Assembly: GCA_017424575.1 (NCBI GenBank)
Contig: JAFOYQ010000048.1
Coordinates: 1 to 44,703 of the forward strand
Length of the DNA: 44,703 nt
Source: Muribaculaceae bacterium
GTDB lineage: Bacteria; Bacteroidota; Bacteroidia; Bacteroidales; Muribaculaceae
Direction: 5' to 3'
The notes under the pieces are model-generated. The model saw only the letters and a program-made list of their open reading frames with translations, was not told where the DNA came from and searched no databases. Shown one piece after another: positions 1-7,709 of this stretch (its first letter is position 1; every line of letters starts with the position of its first letter). The translations under genes and the position numbers were made by a program.

Positions 1-28
1 ACATAAATAGTTAACGCATAGGTATTTT
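1..28 (+). repeat. Partial copy of a short dispersed repeat
   Basis: The first 28 bases resemble the tail of the units at 456-716: both carry an ACATAAA block, then TAACGCATA and TAGGTAT with small indels. The gene at 35-445 is therefore flanked by this repeat on both sides. The window edge cuts the unit, so its true length is unknown. Confidence 0.4.
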
Positions 29-34
29 AAGAAT

Positions 35-445
35 ATGGATATTGAAAAAATTGTCTCTACCGTTATTGATTGCGCATACAAAGTGCGACATGAATTAATG
101 AATGGATATTTAGAATCCGTATATGAGAATGCCTTGATGATAGAGTTAGAAAATTGTGGAATTAAGGCTGAGCCACAAGTCCCATTAAAAGTCTTGTATA
201 AAGGAGTTGTTGTCGGAGAATATAGAGTTGATATTTTGGTCGAAAATTGCCTAATAGTTGAAATTAAAGCTGTTTCTGATATAATTTCTGCTCATGAATC
301 TCAATTAGTCAATTACCTTACGGCAACAAATATTGATAATGGTTTGTTGATTAATTTTGGAGCCGAAAGACTTGAAGTCAAACGCAAATATCGAGTATAT
401 AAAGATACAACGAGCGATAAAATTATAGGATATAAAAGATATTAA
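35..445 (+). CDS. GxxExxY family protein (PD-(D/E)XK nuclease-like fold)
   Basis: Small soluble protein of 136 residues. Near residues 24-30 it has GYLESVY, which is the GxxExxY signature naming this family. Further on, VDIL followed by VEIKAV gives the D...ExK arrangement of PD-(D/E)XK nuclease-like folds, so the presumed catalytic Asp, Glu and Lys are all present. The family is common in Bacteroidota and Cyanobacteria; its biological role is not established and nuclease activity is only inferred from the fold. Length is about normal for the family, so it looks intact. It stands alone, flanked by short repeats on both sides rather than sitting in an operon, and is separated from folA by a 300-bp repeat array. 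Confidence 0.85.
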   Translation: MDIEKIVSTVIDCAYKVRHELMNGYLESVYENALMIELENCGIKAEPQVPLKVLYKGVVVGEYRVDILVENCLIVEIKAVSDIISAHESQLVNYLTATNIDNGLLINFGAERLEVKRKYRVYKDTTSDKIIGYKRY

Positions 446-455
446 ATATAAAAAC

Positions 456-716
456 GTCATTCTGTTCTTTTTATTAGTGCAATAGCTTTTTAGACAGAAT
501 GACAGAATAAACATAAAGCTAACGCATAAATAGGTATAAACAACAAATTAAATATTTTTGTCATTCTGCATTTTTTGTCATTCTGTCCTTTTTGTTAGAG
601 CAATTGTTTTTTGACAGAATAACAGAATGAACATAAAGCTAACGCATAGATAGGTATAACAATAAATTATTTTTTGTCTTTCTGCAAATTTTTGTCTTTC
701 TGTTCTTATATTTGCG
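456..716 (+). repeat. Tandem repeat array of ~120-bp units with internal inverted repeat
   Basis: Two full units start at 456 and 577 (period 121 bp) and a third, truncated unit starts at 694. Each opens with GTCWTTCTGT, then an AT-rich spacer, then GACAGAATRACAGAAT, ACATAAAGCTAACGCATA and TAGGTATAA. The opening and the GACAGAAT block are inverted repeats (456-465 with 494-503; 577-587 with 613-623), so each unit can fold into a hairpin. A further copy of the second half lies at 4977-5002. No ORF of note is inside. This fills the gap between the GxxExxY gene and folA. Confidence 0.7.
707..714 (+). promoter_or_regulatory. Putative -7 box for folA
   Basis: TATATTTG matches the Bacteroidota TAnnTTTG consensus, 31 bp before the folA ATG. 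It lies within the truncated third repeat unit, so the repeat may supply the promoter. No well-spaced -33 TTTG is evident. Confidence 0.4.
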
Positions 717-745
717 AGTGAGAGATACACTTAACTAATATTTAT

Positions 746-1237
746 ATGCAAATTTCAATAATTGTAGCAATAGCACAAGGATATGCGATAGGTCGCAAAG
801 GTGATTTATTATTTCACATCAGTGCCGATTTGCGCCGATTTAAGGATATAACAATGTCGCACCCCATCATCATGGGGCGCAAAACCTTTGAATCATTCCC
901 CAAAGGACCACTCCCTGGACGCGAAAACATTGTTATCACCCGCCAACGCGACTACCATCACGACGGCATCACCGTTGTAGGCTCATTTTCCGACGCTTTT
1001 GCGGTTGCTGAGGGAGCAGATGAAGCATTTGTCATCGGAGGGGGAGAAATCTATCGCGAGGCCATAAATCACGCCTCAAAGATATACCTCACCGAGATTG
1101 ATGCAACCGTTGCCGATGCCGATACATTCTTCCCAACAATCAACACCGAAGAATGGGCAGAAACCGAAGTATCGGAATGGATTACCGACGAACGCAGTGG
1201 CGCTCGCTACCGCTTCGTTTGCTTATCTCGCCGATAA
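746..1237 (+). CDS. folA: Dihydrofolate reductase
   Basis: Reduces dihydrofolate to tetrahydrofolate with NADPH; cytosolic, needed for thymidylate, purine and methionine synthesis. The 163-residue length is typical of bacterial DHFR. It opens with ISIIVAIAQGYAIGRKGDLL, the substrate-binding N-terminal strand and Met20-type loop. HPIIMGRKTFESFP is the conserved NADPH-binding MGRKT block, and FVIGGGEIYREAI is the conserved GGxxxY block. The usual active-site acid is expected in the helix after the loop, and D28 in SADLRRFKD is a candidate. It is followed after 29 bp by tRNA-Arg on the same strand. The only plausible promoter signal is in the repeat array upstream. thyA, a common partner, is not in the window. 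Confidence 0.95.
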   Translation: MQISIIVAIAQGYAIGRKGDLLFHISADLRRFKDITMSHPIIMGRKTFESFPKGPLPGRENIVITRQRDYHHDGITVVGSFSDAFAVAEGADEAFVIGGGEIYREAINHASKIYLTEIDATVADADTFFPTINTEEWAETEVSEWITDERSGARYRFVCLSRR

Positions 1238-1266
1238 CCACTATCTTTGTCATCGCAAACGAAGAT

Positions 1267-1338
1267 GCCTCGGTAGTTCAACGGATAGAATAGAAGTTTC
1301 CTAAACTTTTGATAGCAGTTCGATTCTGCTCCGAGGTA
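1267..1338 (+). tRNA. tRNA-Arg (anticodon CCT)
   Basis: A complete cloverleaf can be folded. The 7-bp acceptor stem GCCTCGG/CCGAGGT has one G-T pair at the end, the anticodon stem GAAGT/ACTTT encloses loop TTCCTAA (anticodon CCT, reading AGG), and the T stem AGCAG/CTGCT encloses TTCGATT. The discriminator base is A at 1338 and CCA is not encoded. An intrinsic terminator follows at 1357. Confidence 0.93.
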
Positions 1339-1356
1339 CAAAGTAAAGTTACAAAA

Positions 1357-1385
1357 TAGCAGAGCCAATTGGCTCTGCTATTTTT
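1357..1385 (+). terminator. Intrinsic terminator after tRNA-Arg
   Basis: Positions 1357-1380 form a perfect 24-base palindrome (arms TAGCAGAGCCAA/TTGGCTCTGCTA) followed directly by TTTTT. It is placed 19 bp after the tRNA and ends the folA/tRNA-Arg transcription region. Confidence 0.85.
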
Positions 1386-1460
1386 GTTTTATGAAGTTGG
1401 TGGAACTTAAGGTCTCTAAAGTCGTTAAGGGCCCTAAAGGCTATGATGCCGAGGGGATAA

Positions 1461-1496
1461 AAAACAAAGCGGGCAATCTAATCAGATTGCCCGCTT
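1461..1496 (-). terminator. Intrinsic terminator for the large secreted protein gene
   Basis: Arms AAGCGGGCAATCT (1467-1479) and AGATTGCCCGCTT (1484-1496) are perfectly complementary with a 4-base loop. On the minus strand the stem is followed by a T-rich run (complement of 1459-1465). It lies about 80 bp beyond the stop of the gene ending at 1578. Confidence 0.85.
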
Positions 1497-1577
1497 ATAT
1501 ATCTTACCCCTTCGCCTTTGGCACCTCCCCTAATACAGGAGAGGTGTTAAGGCTTATAGGATATTGTGATTCATTTA

Positions 1578-4500
1578 TTACTTAACAAGAACTTTAGAAG
1601 CTTTATTGCCTTGAACTTTGATGAATACACCGTTTTCAGGGTTAGCAACTTTTACACCTTGGAGGTTGTAGTAAACTGCTTCTCCTTCTTCAGCTTCGAT
1701 ACCTTCAATACCTGTTGTTTCAGAGATAGTGATAGTATTGTCGTTGAGGTTGATAGTTACTTTGTAAGATTTACCAGCTTCTACAGCAGCTTTACAGTTA
1801 GAACCAGCATATTTGTAGAGAGGAGTAGCTTGGTCAAGAGCAACTGTTGCGTCGTTAGCGATGCAGATAGCTTTAGCGTTGAATTCGTCCCAAGTACCTT
1901 TAACTTCAGAGAATTTGAATTCGTTGTTAGCAAATTCAAGAATTGCTTCGTAAACGCCAGCAGTTTCAGTCATAGCGATAACAGTTGGGTTAGCAGGATC
2001 CCAGTTGTTGTCATGACCTACCATGTAAAGTTCAGCAGGACCATCGAATGGTTCTTCAGCTTTTACACAGAATGTGTATTTAGCAGCGATAACGCCAGGG
2101 ATGAAGCGGTAGATAGCAACAGCTTCTTCGTTGATAGTTTCAACAGCGAATGAACCCATTTGACCCATACCAGTTGCAACACCTTCAGGAGTCCAAGTAG
2201 CGTGGAGTTTACCTGTTTCATCATAAATACCGATAGCAGCACTACGAGCAGCACCGTCGAGTGACATAGGAACTGCGAAGTAAGTAACGTCAGCGATTTT
2301 GAATGTAGCGAAACCTTCAGCACCAGCACCCTTAGTAGTTTCACCGTTAACACCGTTTTCAGTCAATGAAAGAGTAGTTTGTGCAGTTGCATCGTCTTTA
2401 TCCCAACCGTACATAGTTTGAGCAGAACCGCGGTTACGTGACCAGAATGATGGAGTCAAGTCACCAAGTTCGTCCATAAGAGCGTCGATTTCTTCAACTG
2501 TGAAGAGTGATGGTTGAGCAAGAGTTGAAGAGTTCATAGCAACTTTCACAGGAGCAGAAGCTTGAGTATAGTCAGCAACTTGTTCGCCGTTAGCAATCTT
2601 AACGATAGCTACTTTAGTTTGAGCGTTGATAGCAAGCCAGAGGTAAGCACCTTCTTCAGAAAGCATGTCACCTACAACTTTACCATATTGGTCGATACGG
2701 TTAGCTGATACACCTTCAGGAAGTTCAACTTTGAGTTTGTAAGTTTCTTGGAGGTCAGCAGAGATGATGATGAAGTCAGTTGAAGAAGTAGCGTTAGGGA
2801 AGCCAGTACCTACGAGGATGTTACCAGCGTCGTCAACTGTGATACCAGTAGCAGCACCAGGAACTGTGCGGTAAGTTTCTTCTTTCATGATAGTGTCATA
2901 CACTTCAACACCTTCAACAACAGTTGTATCGATGCGATCGATTACTTCTTTAGTAGCATCTGTACCATAGTGTTTGTCGAAAGCTTCAGCGAGGTCGAAG
3001 AGTTCAGTCATACCTTCTTCGTCGATAGCCATGATTTTCTTGTTAGCTTTATCAGTAACAAGGATTTTGCCATCGCGAGCAGTTGCGAAACGGAATTCAC
3101 CACCTGATGCAGATCCAGGAACGCCAGTAGTTACTTCCCATACTTTGTTAAGACCAGCAGGAACAACGATTGGTTCTGGTTCTGGTTGAGGTTCTGGAGT
3201 TTCAGTAGCGAGAGTTACAGTCATAGCTTCGAGGTTAACAGCGATGTCCCAAACACCTGCATAAGGAACTTGGATAGCGCCTTCACCTTTAACGATAGCG
3301 TTTTCACCTTTAACAGCTTTAGCGTTGTCAGTAGCGAAACCATAGCGAGCAACGTTTACAGCAGCCCAGTCAGCAGATTTAACTGAAGAAAGACCGAAGT
3401 TACCACCTTCAGCAAATTCGATATCTTCGATAGTGTAAACACCATCAGCATAAGCCATTTCTACAGAAGCAGCTGGATCCCAACCTTGGAATGAACCGAA
3501 TACATAAAGAGGATCGATAGTTGGTTCTGGAGTTGGTTCTTCAGCAGCAGGAACTGTGAAGAGGTAGTTACCTACAACTGTTGCAGCGATGAAGTGAGAG
3601 ATGTAAACTGAAGTTTCGTCGATAGGTTTAACATAGAAGCCACCCATACCTTGACCTTTACCTGCTTGTGGGTTTTCTTCCCAAGTAGCAACGAGTTTTT
3701 GGTCAGAAGCGCGGTAGATACCCCAGTTAGAACCACGACCATTAGTAGTACCGTCAGTAGTCATAGGAATAACGAAGTAAGTTTCACCTTGGAGAGTGAA
3801 TACTTCGAAACCTTCTTGAGAAGCGTTTTTAGATTGTGCACCTTCAGTAGCTTCTGTCAAAGTGATAGCAACTTGTTCAGTAGCATCTTCGTTCCATTGA
3901 TATACGTTTTGTGGATATGAACGGTTGCGGAACCAGAAAGAAGGAGTCAAGTCACCGAGTTCGTCCATAAGAGCGTCGATTTCAGCAACTGTGTTGTAAA
4001 CTGGTTGAGCAACACAAGAAGTGTTAACAGTGATAGCACAAGCAGTAGAAGCTTGAGAGTAGTCCATGTCTTGTTCGCCGTTTACAACTTTCACGATAGC
4101 AACTTTATCGTTGTTGTTACAAATCCACATGTAAGCACCTTCTTCTGAAAGCATGTCACCTACGATACGGCCCATTTGGTCGCAACGAGCAGCAGTCATA
4201 CCTTCAGGCATAGTGATTTTAAGTTTGTAAGTGTCTTCGAGGTTTGCAGCGATGATGATGAAATCAGTTGCAGAACCTGCGTTAGGGAAGTTAGTGTTGA
4301 TGAGGATGTTACCAGCATCGTCAGAAGCGATAAGAGTACCAGCACCAGGAACTGTGCGAGTAGTTTCTTCTTTCATAATAGTGTCGTACACTTCAACACC
4401 TTCAACAACAGTTGTGTCGATGTGATCGATTACTTCTTTAGTAACGTCAACACCATAGTGTTCGTCGATGATAGGAGCGATGTCAAGATAATCTTGAGCT

Positions 4501-4721
4501 CCGAAAAGAGCATTGAAAGTTTTGATTTTCTTTGCGGCTTTGTCGGTAACAAGGATTTTACCGTCTTTGTCGCAAGTCATGAAGCGGAGGTCACCACCAC
4601 CCGCAGTACCAGGAACGCCAGAATTTTTTTCCCAAACTTTTTCAAGAGTTTGAGCTGACGCACCTGTAGCAAGGAGTGCAGCAGCACCCGCAAGCATCAA
4701 ATTACGTAAAGTTTTTTTCAT
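1578..4721 (-). CDS. Secreted protein with two DUF4623-like halves, SusE/F-like modules and a C-terminal sorting domain
   Basis: 1047 residues. A signal peptide covers residues 1-23 (cut after TGASA). The protein is a tandem duplication. Unit 1 (about 26-390) and unit 2 (about 525-887) share KVWE..SGVPG, GKILVTDKA.KKI, EVID.IDTTVVEGVEVYD, GDMLSEEGAY and EIDALMDELGDLTPSFW. Each unit is followed by a SusE/SusF-like starch-binding type module (405-506 with FGSFQGWDPA; 898-1001 with VGHDNNWDPA), and a Pro/Glu linker (about 507-520) separates the halves. Residues 1004-1047 resemble a Por/T9SS-type C-terminal sorting domain (VYYNLQGVKV...GVFIKV). It is probably exported and surface-anchored; glycan binding is inferred from the modules. 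The family match to DUF4623 is from memory. Codon choice looks strongly biased compared with neighbours, suggesting high expression. It is monocistronic, with its own terminator. Confidence 0.75.
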   Translation of the reverse strand: MKKTLRNLMLAGAAALLATGASAQTLEKVWEKNSGVPGTAGGGDLRFMTCDKDGKILVTDKAAKKIKTFNALFGAQDYLDIAPIIDEHYGVDVTKEVIDHIDTTVVEGVEVYDTIMKEETTRTVPGAGTLIASDDAGNILINTNFPNAGSATDFIIIAANLEDTYKLKITMPEGMTAARCDQMGRIVGDMLSEEGAYMWICNNNDKVAIVKVVNGEQDMDYSQASTACAITVNTSCVAQPVYNTVAEIDALMDELGDLTPSFWFRNRSYPQNVYQWNEDATEQVAITLTEATEGAQSKNASQEGFEVFTLQGETYFVIPMTTDGTTNGRGSNWGIYRASDQKLVATWEENPQAGKGQGMGGFYVKPIDETSVYISHFIAATVVGNYLFTVPAAEEPTPEPTIDPLYVFGSFQGWDPAASVEMAYADGVYTIEDIEFAEGGNFGLSSVKSADWAAVNVARYGFATDNAKAVKGENAIVKGEGAIQVPYAGVWDIAVNLEAMTVTLATETPEPQPEPEPIVVPAGLNKVWEVTTGVPGSASGGEFRFATARDGKILVTDKANKKIMAIDEEGMTELFDLAEAFDKHYGTDATKEVIDRIDTTVVEGVEVYDTIMKEETYRTVPGAATGITVDDAGNILVGTGFPNATSSTDFIIISADLQETYKLKVELPEGVSANRIDQYGKVVGDMLSEEGAYLWLAINAQTKVAIVKIANGEQVADYTQASAPVKVAMNSSTLAQPSLFTVEEIDALMDELGDLTPSFWSRNRGSAQTMYGWDKDDATAQTTLSLTENGVNGETTKGAGAEGFATFKIADVTYFAVPMSLDGAARSAAIGIYDETGKLHATWTPEGVATGMGQMGSFAVETINEEAVAIYRFIPGVIAAKYTFCVKAEEPFDGPAELYMVGHDNNWDPANPTVIAMTETAGVYEAILEFANNEFKFSEVKGTWDEFNAKAICIANDATVALDQATPLYKYAGSNCKAAVEAGKSYKVTINLNDNTITISETTGIEGIEAEEGEAVYYNLQGVKVANPENGVFIKVQGNKASKVLVK

Positions 4722-4777
4722 TTTGATATTAATTTAGTTAAACAAAAAAGTAATTTTTCTTTAATTTACTAATGTGA

Positions 4778-4817
4778 TATTGGCACTTTTCACCCAAAAA
4801 GATACAAAATGCCAATA
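4778..4817. promoter_or_regulatory. Inverted repeat upstream of the secreted protein gene
   Basis: TATTGGCA (4778-4785) and TGCCAATA (4810-4817) are perfect 8-bp inverted arms separated by 24 bases, 57-96 bp before the start codon at 4721. They could be an operator or a 5' UTR hairpin. No clean TAnnTTTG box was found beside them. Confidence 0.35.
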
Positions 4818-4970
4818 AAACTGGGTAAAGGTAAGGTTTTTTTTATTCTCTGCCAAATTTTTAACTAAAAAAAGGACATTTCTCCAAATTCAACCTACAA
4901 ATATGATAAACAATTTCCAAAAAAACAATTTACCACAAATGTAATCAATCCCAATCCCACTCCATGATGT

Positions 4971-5139
4971 TTTTTTGACAGAATGACAGAATAAGCATAA
5001 ATAACTGACGCGTGGGTTGTTACACCCCCTCCGAATTGCATTTCGCAATTCTCGTTCCCCTTACATAAATGGGGCAACTTCACTCGCTCTTGACTCTGAG
5101 TCAGCAACTCTCCCCTTGCTTTCGTATATCCTAAAAAAA
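4971..5139. repeat. Non-coding stretch with a dispersed repeat copy and a palindrome-rich tract
   Basis: This gap lies between dnaX and the secreted protein gene. Positions 4977-5002 repeat the GACAGAATGACAGAATAARCATAAA block of the array at 456-716. Then 5013-5120 holds several short palindromes: GAATTGC/GCAATTC around 5033-5051, CCCC...GGGG around 5057-5074, and TGACTCTGAGTCA around 5091-5103. The minus strand has a 70-codon open frame here, but it has no recognisable domain and looks like repeat sequence. No gene is supported. The rest of 4722-4970 is AT-rich leader of the neighbouring gene. Confidence 0.45.
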
Positions 5140-6912
5140 TTAGCTCAACGACAATTCAAAGCGTTTTACAAATTCTTGCATGTGGGGCACTTTTTGCAGC
5201 ATGTGGCTATATACCTCACGTTGATTCCACACATAAGGCGAACTTTCCCCTTGATTCTCAACTATTTCAAAGGTGATAAAATCGTTTTGCAATTGATTGC
5301 CAAGATATGAAATAATATCGGGCAATGAGTCGGTCATCATCTCCACCTGCCCTTTATTTTCTACCATTATTGCAAACCGTGTGCCGTCGAGGCGTTTGGG
5401 GCGAGCAGTGCGCATTGTATTGACAAGAATGTGAGCTGTGGGGTGTGATGAAATATATGTTTCCCAAGCCACATCAATTGCTTCATCGGAGAATTGATTA
5501 TTGCGATTGCGTTGTTGAATAGTCGCTTGCACTGCCTCTTCAGCCTGCTTAAGTCCTGTTTTTAATGACAATCGAGGCACCTTTGGTCCCAATGGTCGAT
5601 TTGGGGTTGCTACTGCAGGCGCGGGCGGAACCATGCGCGAGGGCGTAGGCGCAGCACTCACCACTACAGGCTGTTGGGGTGCTGGAGTGGGGATTGGCGC
5701 GGGAGCCGAGGCTATGGTCTGAGTTGATACAGCAGGTTGAGACTGAGGTTGCTGTACAGCATTGGCCGGCGCAATTTTCTTGAGTTGCCCCTCTCCGTCG
5801 CCGGCTTCTATAGGCGAGGGGCTAAGCAGTTGGCATAGTTTAATCAACAACAATTCGACAAGGAATTGCTTGTTGGTCGCTGTGCGATAATTGAGATCGG
5901 CATCACCACAAAGGGCCATTGCTTTGTAAAAGAATTGAGGTGTGCAACGAGCAGCCAATGCCGCCATTGATTGACGTGCTTCATCACTTGCCTCAAGTAG
6001 GCAAAGTGTTTTAGGGTCGCGAGCCACCATGAGGTCGCGAATGTGAGCAGCCAATCCGTTAACAAAGAACAACGAATCAAAACCCTTTTCGCGTATCTCT
6101 TTGTAAATCAATAATGCTTGAGGCACATCTTGCGCTAGGAAAGCATCGAGCAAACGATTATAATATTCATAGTCGAGAATGTTAAGATTCTCGATAGTTG
6201 ACTGATAAGTGATATTTTGCATTGACGATGCAGCCACTTGGTCAAAAATTGAAAGAGCATCGCGCATTGCACCATCGGCCTTGCGAGCAATCACATTAAG
6301 TGCCGATGGCTCTACACTAATCCCCTCTTGTGATGCCACATAGGTGAGGTGGTCAACCATATCTTGAATTGTAATGCGATTGAAATCATAGATTTGGCAA
6401 CGCGAAAGGATAGTTGGTATGATTTTATGTTTCTCGGTTGTGGCAAGGATAAACACCACATAAGCGGGAGGCTCTTCGAGAGTTTTAAGGAAGGCGTTGA
6501 ACGCAGCTTGCGACAACATGTGCACCTCATCGACGATAAATACACGATATTTACCTGTTGTTGGGGGTATTTGCACTTGGTCAACAAGTGCGCGAATATC
6601 ATCTACACTATTATTGGAAGCAGCATCGAGCTCAATGATGTTGAGCGAACGGTTTTCGTTAAATGCGCGACAAGAGTCACACTCATTGCAAGCATCACCC
6701 TCGGGGGTGCGATTCATACAGTTGATTGTCTTGGCAAAGATACGCGCACAAGAGGTCTTCCCCACCCCACGCGAGCCACAGAAAAGGTAGGCATGCGCCA
6801 AGCGGTCGGTAGCGATAGAGTTTTTAAGTGTCGCCGTGAGCGCCTTCTGTCCCACGACCGAGTTGAAAGTCGATGGGCGATATTTTCGAGCTGATACTAA
6901 ATATTGTTCCAT
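5140..6912 (-). CDS. dnaX: DNA polymerase III subunit gamma/tau
   Basis: ATPase of the clamp-loader complex, which places the beta clamp on DNA and links the polymerase cores. 590 residues. The AAA+ module opens with YRPSTFNSVVGQ. The Walker A GSRGVGKT is at about 46-53, followed by a four-cysteine zinc site (C..CNECDSC, about 66-84). The Walker B region is FIVDEVHMLS, followed by the SRC sensor (ILSRCQIYDF). A Pro/Gln/Ala-rich linker at about 380-450 joins the tau-like C-terminal part (about 455-590), which shows VAWETYISSH and is typical of Bacteroidota. I see no obvious frameshift slippery site that would make a separate gamma, but I did not test this. A TATCTTTG -7 box lies 20 bp before the start. 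It is monocistronic. Confidence 0.95.
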   Translation of the reverse strand: MEQYLVSARKYRPSTFNSVVGQKALTATLKNSIATDRLAHAYLFCGSRGVGKTSCARIFAKTINCMNRTPEGDACNECDSCRAFNENRSLNIIELDAASNNSVDDIRALVDQVQIPPTTGKYRVFIVDEVHMLSQAAFNAFLKTLEEPPAYVVFILATTEKHKIIPTILSRCQIYDFNRITIQDMVDHLTYVASQEGISVEPSALNVIARKADGAMRDALSIFDQVAASSMQNITYQSTIENLNILDYEYYNRLLDAFLAQDVPQALLIYKEIREKGFDSLFFVNGLAAHIRDLMVARDPKTLCLLEASDEARQSMAALAARCTPQFFYKAMALCGDADLNYRTATNKQFLVELLLIKLCQLLSPSPIEAGDGEGQLKKIAPANAVQQPQSQPAVSTQTIASAPAPIPTPAPQQPVVVSAAPTPSRMVPPAPAVATPNRPLGPKVPRLSLKTGLKQAEEAVQATIQQRNRNNQFSDEAIDVAWETYISSHPTAHILVNTMRTARPKRLDGTRFAIMVENKGQVEMMTDSLPDIISYLGNQLQNDFITFEIVENQGESSPYVWNQREVYSHMLQKVPHMQEFVKRFELSLS

Positions 6913-6931
6913 TAGTGCTATCTATTTATCG

Positions 6932-6939
6932 CAAAGATA
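6932..6939 (-). promoter_or_regulatory. Putative -7 box for dnaX
   Basis: The minus strand reads TATCTTTG, an exact TAnnTTTG match, 20-27 bp before the dnaX start codon, implying a short 5' UTR. Confidence 0.6.
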
Positions 6940-7052
6940 GTAAGAAAAACGCAAAGGAAAAAACGAAAAACAAAAATTGAAGAATGAAATATTGTTAAAG
7001 GGTGCGGAATGCAGAACGCGGAGTTCAAGATGGAAATTTTATAAATGTCGCA

Positions 7053-7706
7053 TCACTTCGTTGCACGAAGGATTTCGCGTTTACCACCTGGAGGTCCTTG
7101 AAGTCGTTCAATAGTAAACCCCACTCGTTGGAGTCGGCGACGAATTTCCCCTTTGGCACAATAAGTTGTTAGTACCCCACCAATGTTCATTGCCTCATAG
7201 ATGCGAGCAAAGAGTTCTTCGCTCCACATTTCGGGTTGTTTTTCGGGAGCAAATGCATCAAAATACACCACATCAATACCCTGTGGCAATTGGCATTGCG
7301 TGAAATCGCATTGACGTTTTTCGAGAGTAAAATATGGGGTTATCACTTGTGGCAACTCCCACTCTGCCCTGTGTAGCGATTGCAATAGGTCGTTATCCAC
7401 CAATTCGCCATAATTAAGTTGAGCAACCATCTCAACATCAACAGGATATAGTTCGAGCGAAATATAGTGAGCCTTATGTTGCTCTGATGCTGCCATTGCT
7501 GTAACCACAGCATTAAGCCCTGTGCCAAACCCTATCTCAAGCACACGCAAAGGCACTTCACTCGCCTGATGATGTAAAAATGCACAATCACGAAAAATGT
7601 GAAGCGACTCGGTCAAAGCCCCTTTCACCGAATGATAATGCTCATCGAGATGTGGCACATATATTGTTGCCGAGCCATCGGCTGTGATTTCTATCTCGTT
7701 TTTCAT
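7053..7706 (-). CDS. mnmD: tRNA (mnm5s2U34) methyltransferase MnmD
   Basis: SAM-dependent methyltransferase that makes the last methyl transfer giving 5-methylaminomethyl-2-thiouridine at tRNA wobble position 34. 217 residues. The Rossmann SAM-binding motif is VLEIGFGTGLNA (about 54-65), the acidic motif VVYFDAFAPEKQPEMW is the hallmark of the MnmC1/MnmD family, and the C-terminal GGVLTTYCAKGEIRRRL...GPPGGKREIL completes the domain. There is no FAD oxidase domain, so this is the stand-alone MnmD form rather than fused MnmC. It starts 3 bp after the rlmN stop, so the two are surely co-transcribed and perhaps translationally coupled. It ends with TGA. Confidence 0.9.
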   Translation of the reverse strand: MKNEIEITADGSATIYVPHLDEHYHSVKGALTESLHIFRDCAFLHHQASEVPLRVLEIGFGTGLNAVVTAMAASEQHKAHYISLELYPVDVEMVAQLNYGELVDNDLLQSLHRAEWELPQVITPYFTLEKRQCDFTQCQLPQGIDVVYFDAFAPEKQPEMWSEELFARIYEAMNIGGVLTTYCAKGEIRRRLQRVGFTIERLQGPPGGKREILRATK

Positions 7707-7709
7707 CTT

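Noticed and set aside
456..716. CRISPR array
   Set aside because: The units are about 120 bp with only two and a half copies and conserved rather than unique spacers; no cas genes nearby.
1391..1585. 64-codon plus-strand ORF after tRNA-Arg
   Set aside because: It runs through the terminator hairpin of the converging gene and overlaps its 3' end; no domain and no promoter.
1566..4658. Several plus-strand ORFs antisense to the large secreted protein
   Set aside because: They are rich in Ser, Phe and Val because they mirror the biased codons of the real gene; no domain.
4895..5107. 70-codon minus-strand ORF downstream of dnaX
   Set aside because: It falls on the repeat and palindrome tract and has no recognisable motif or promoter; treated as repeat sequence.
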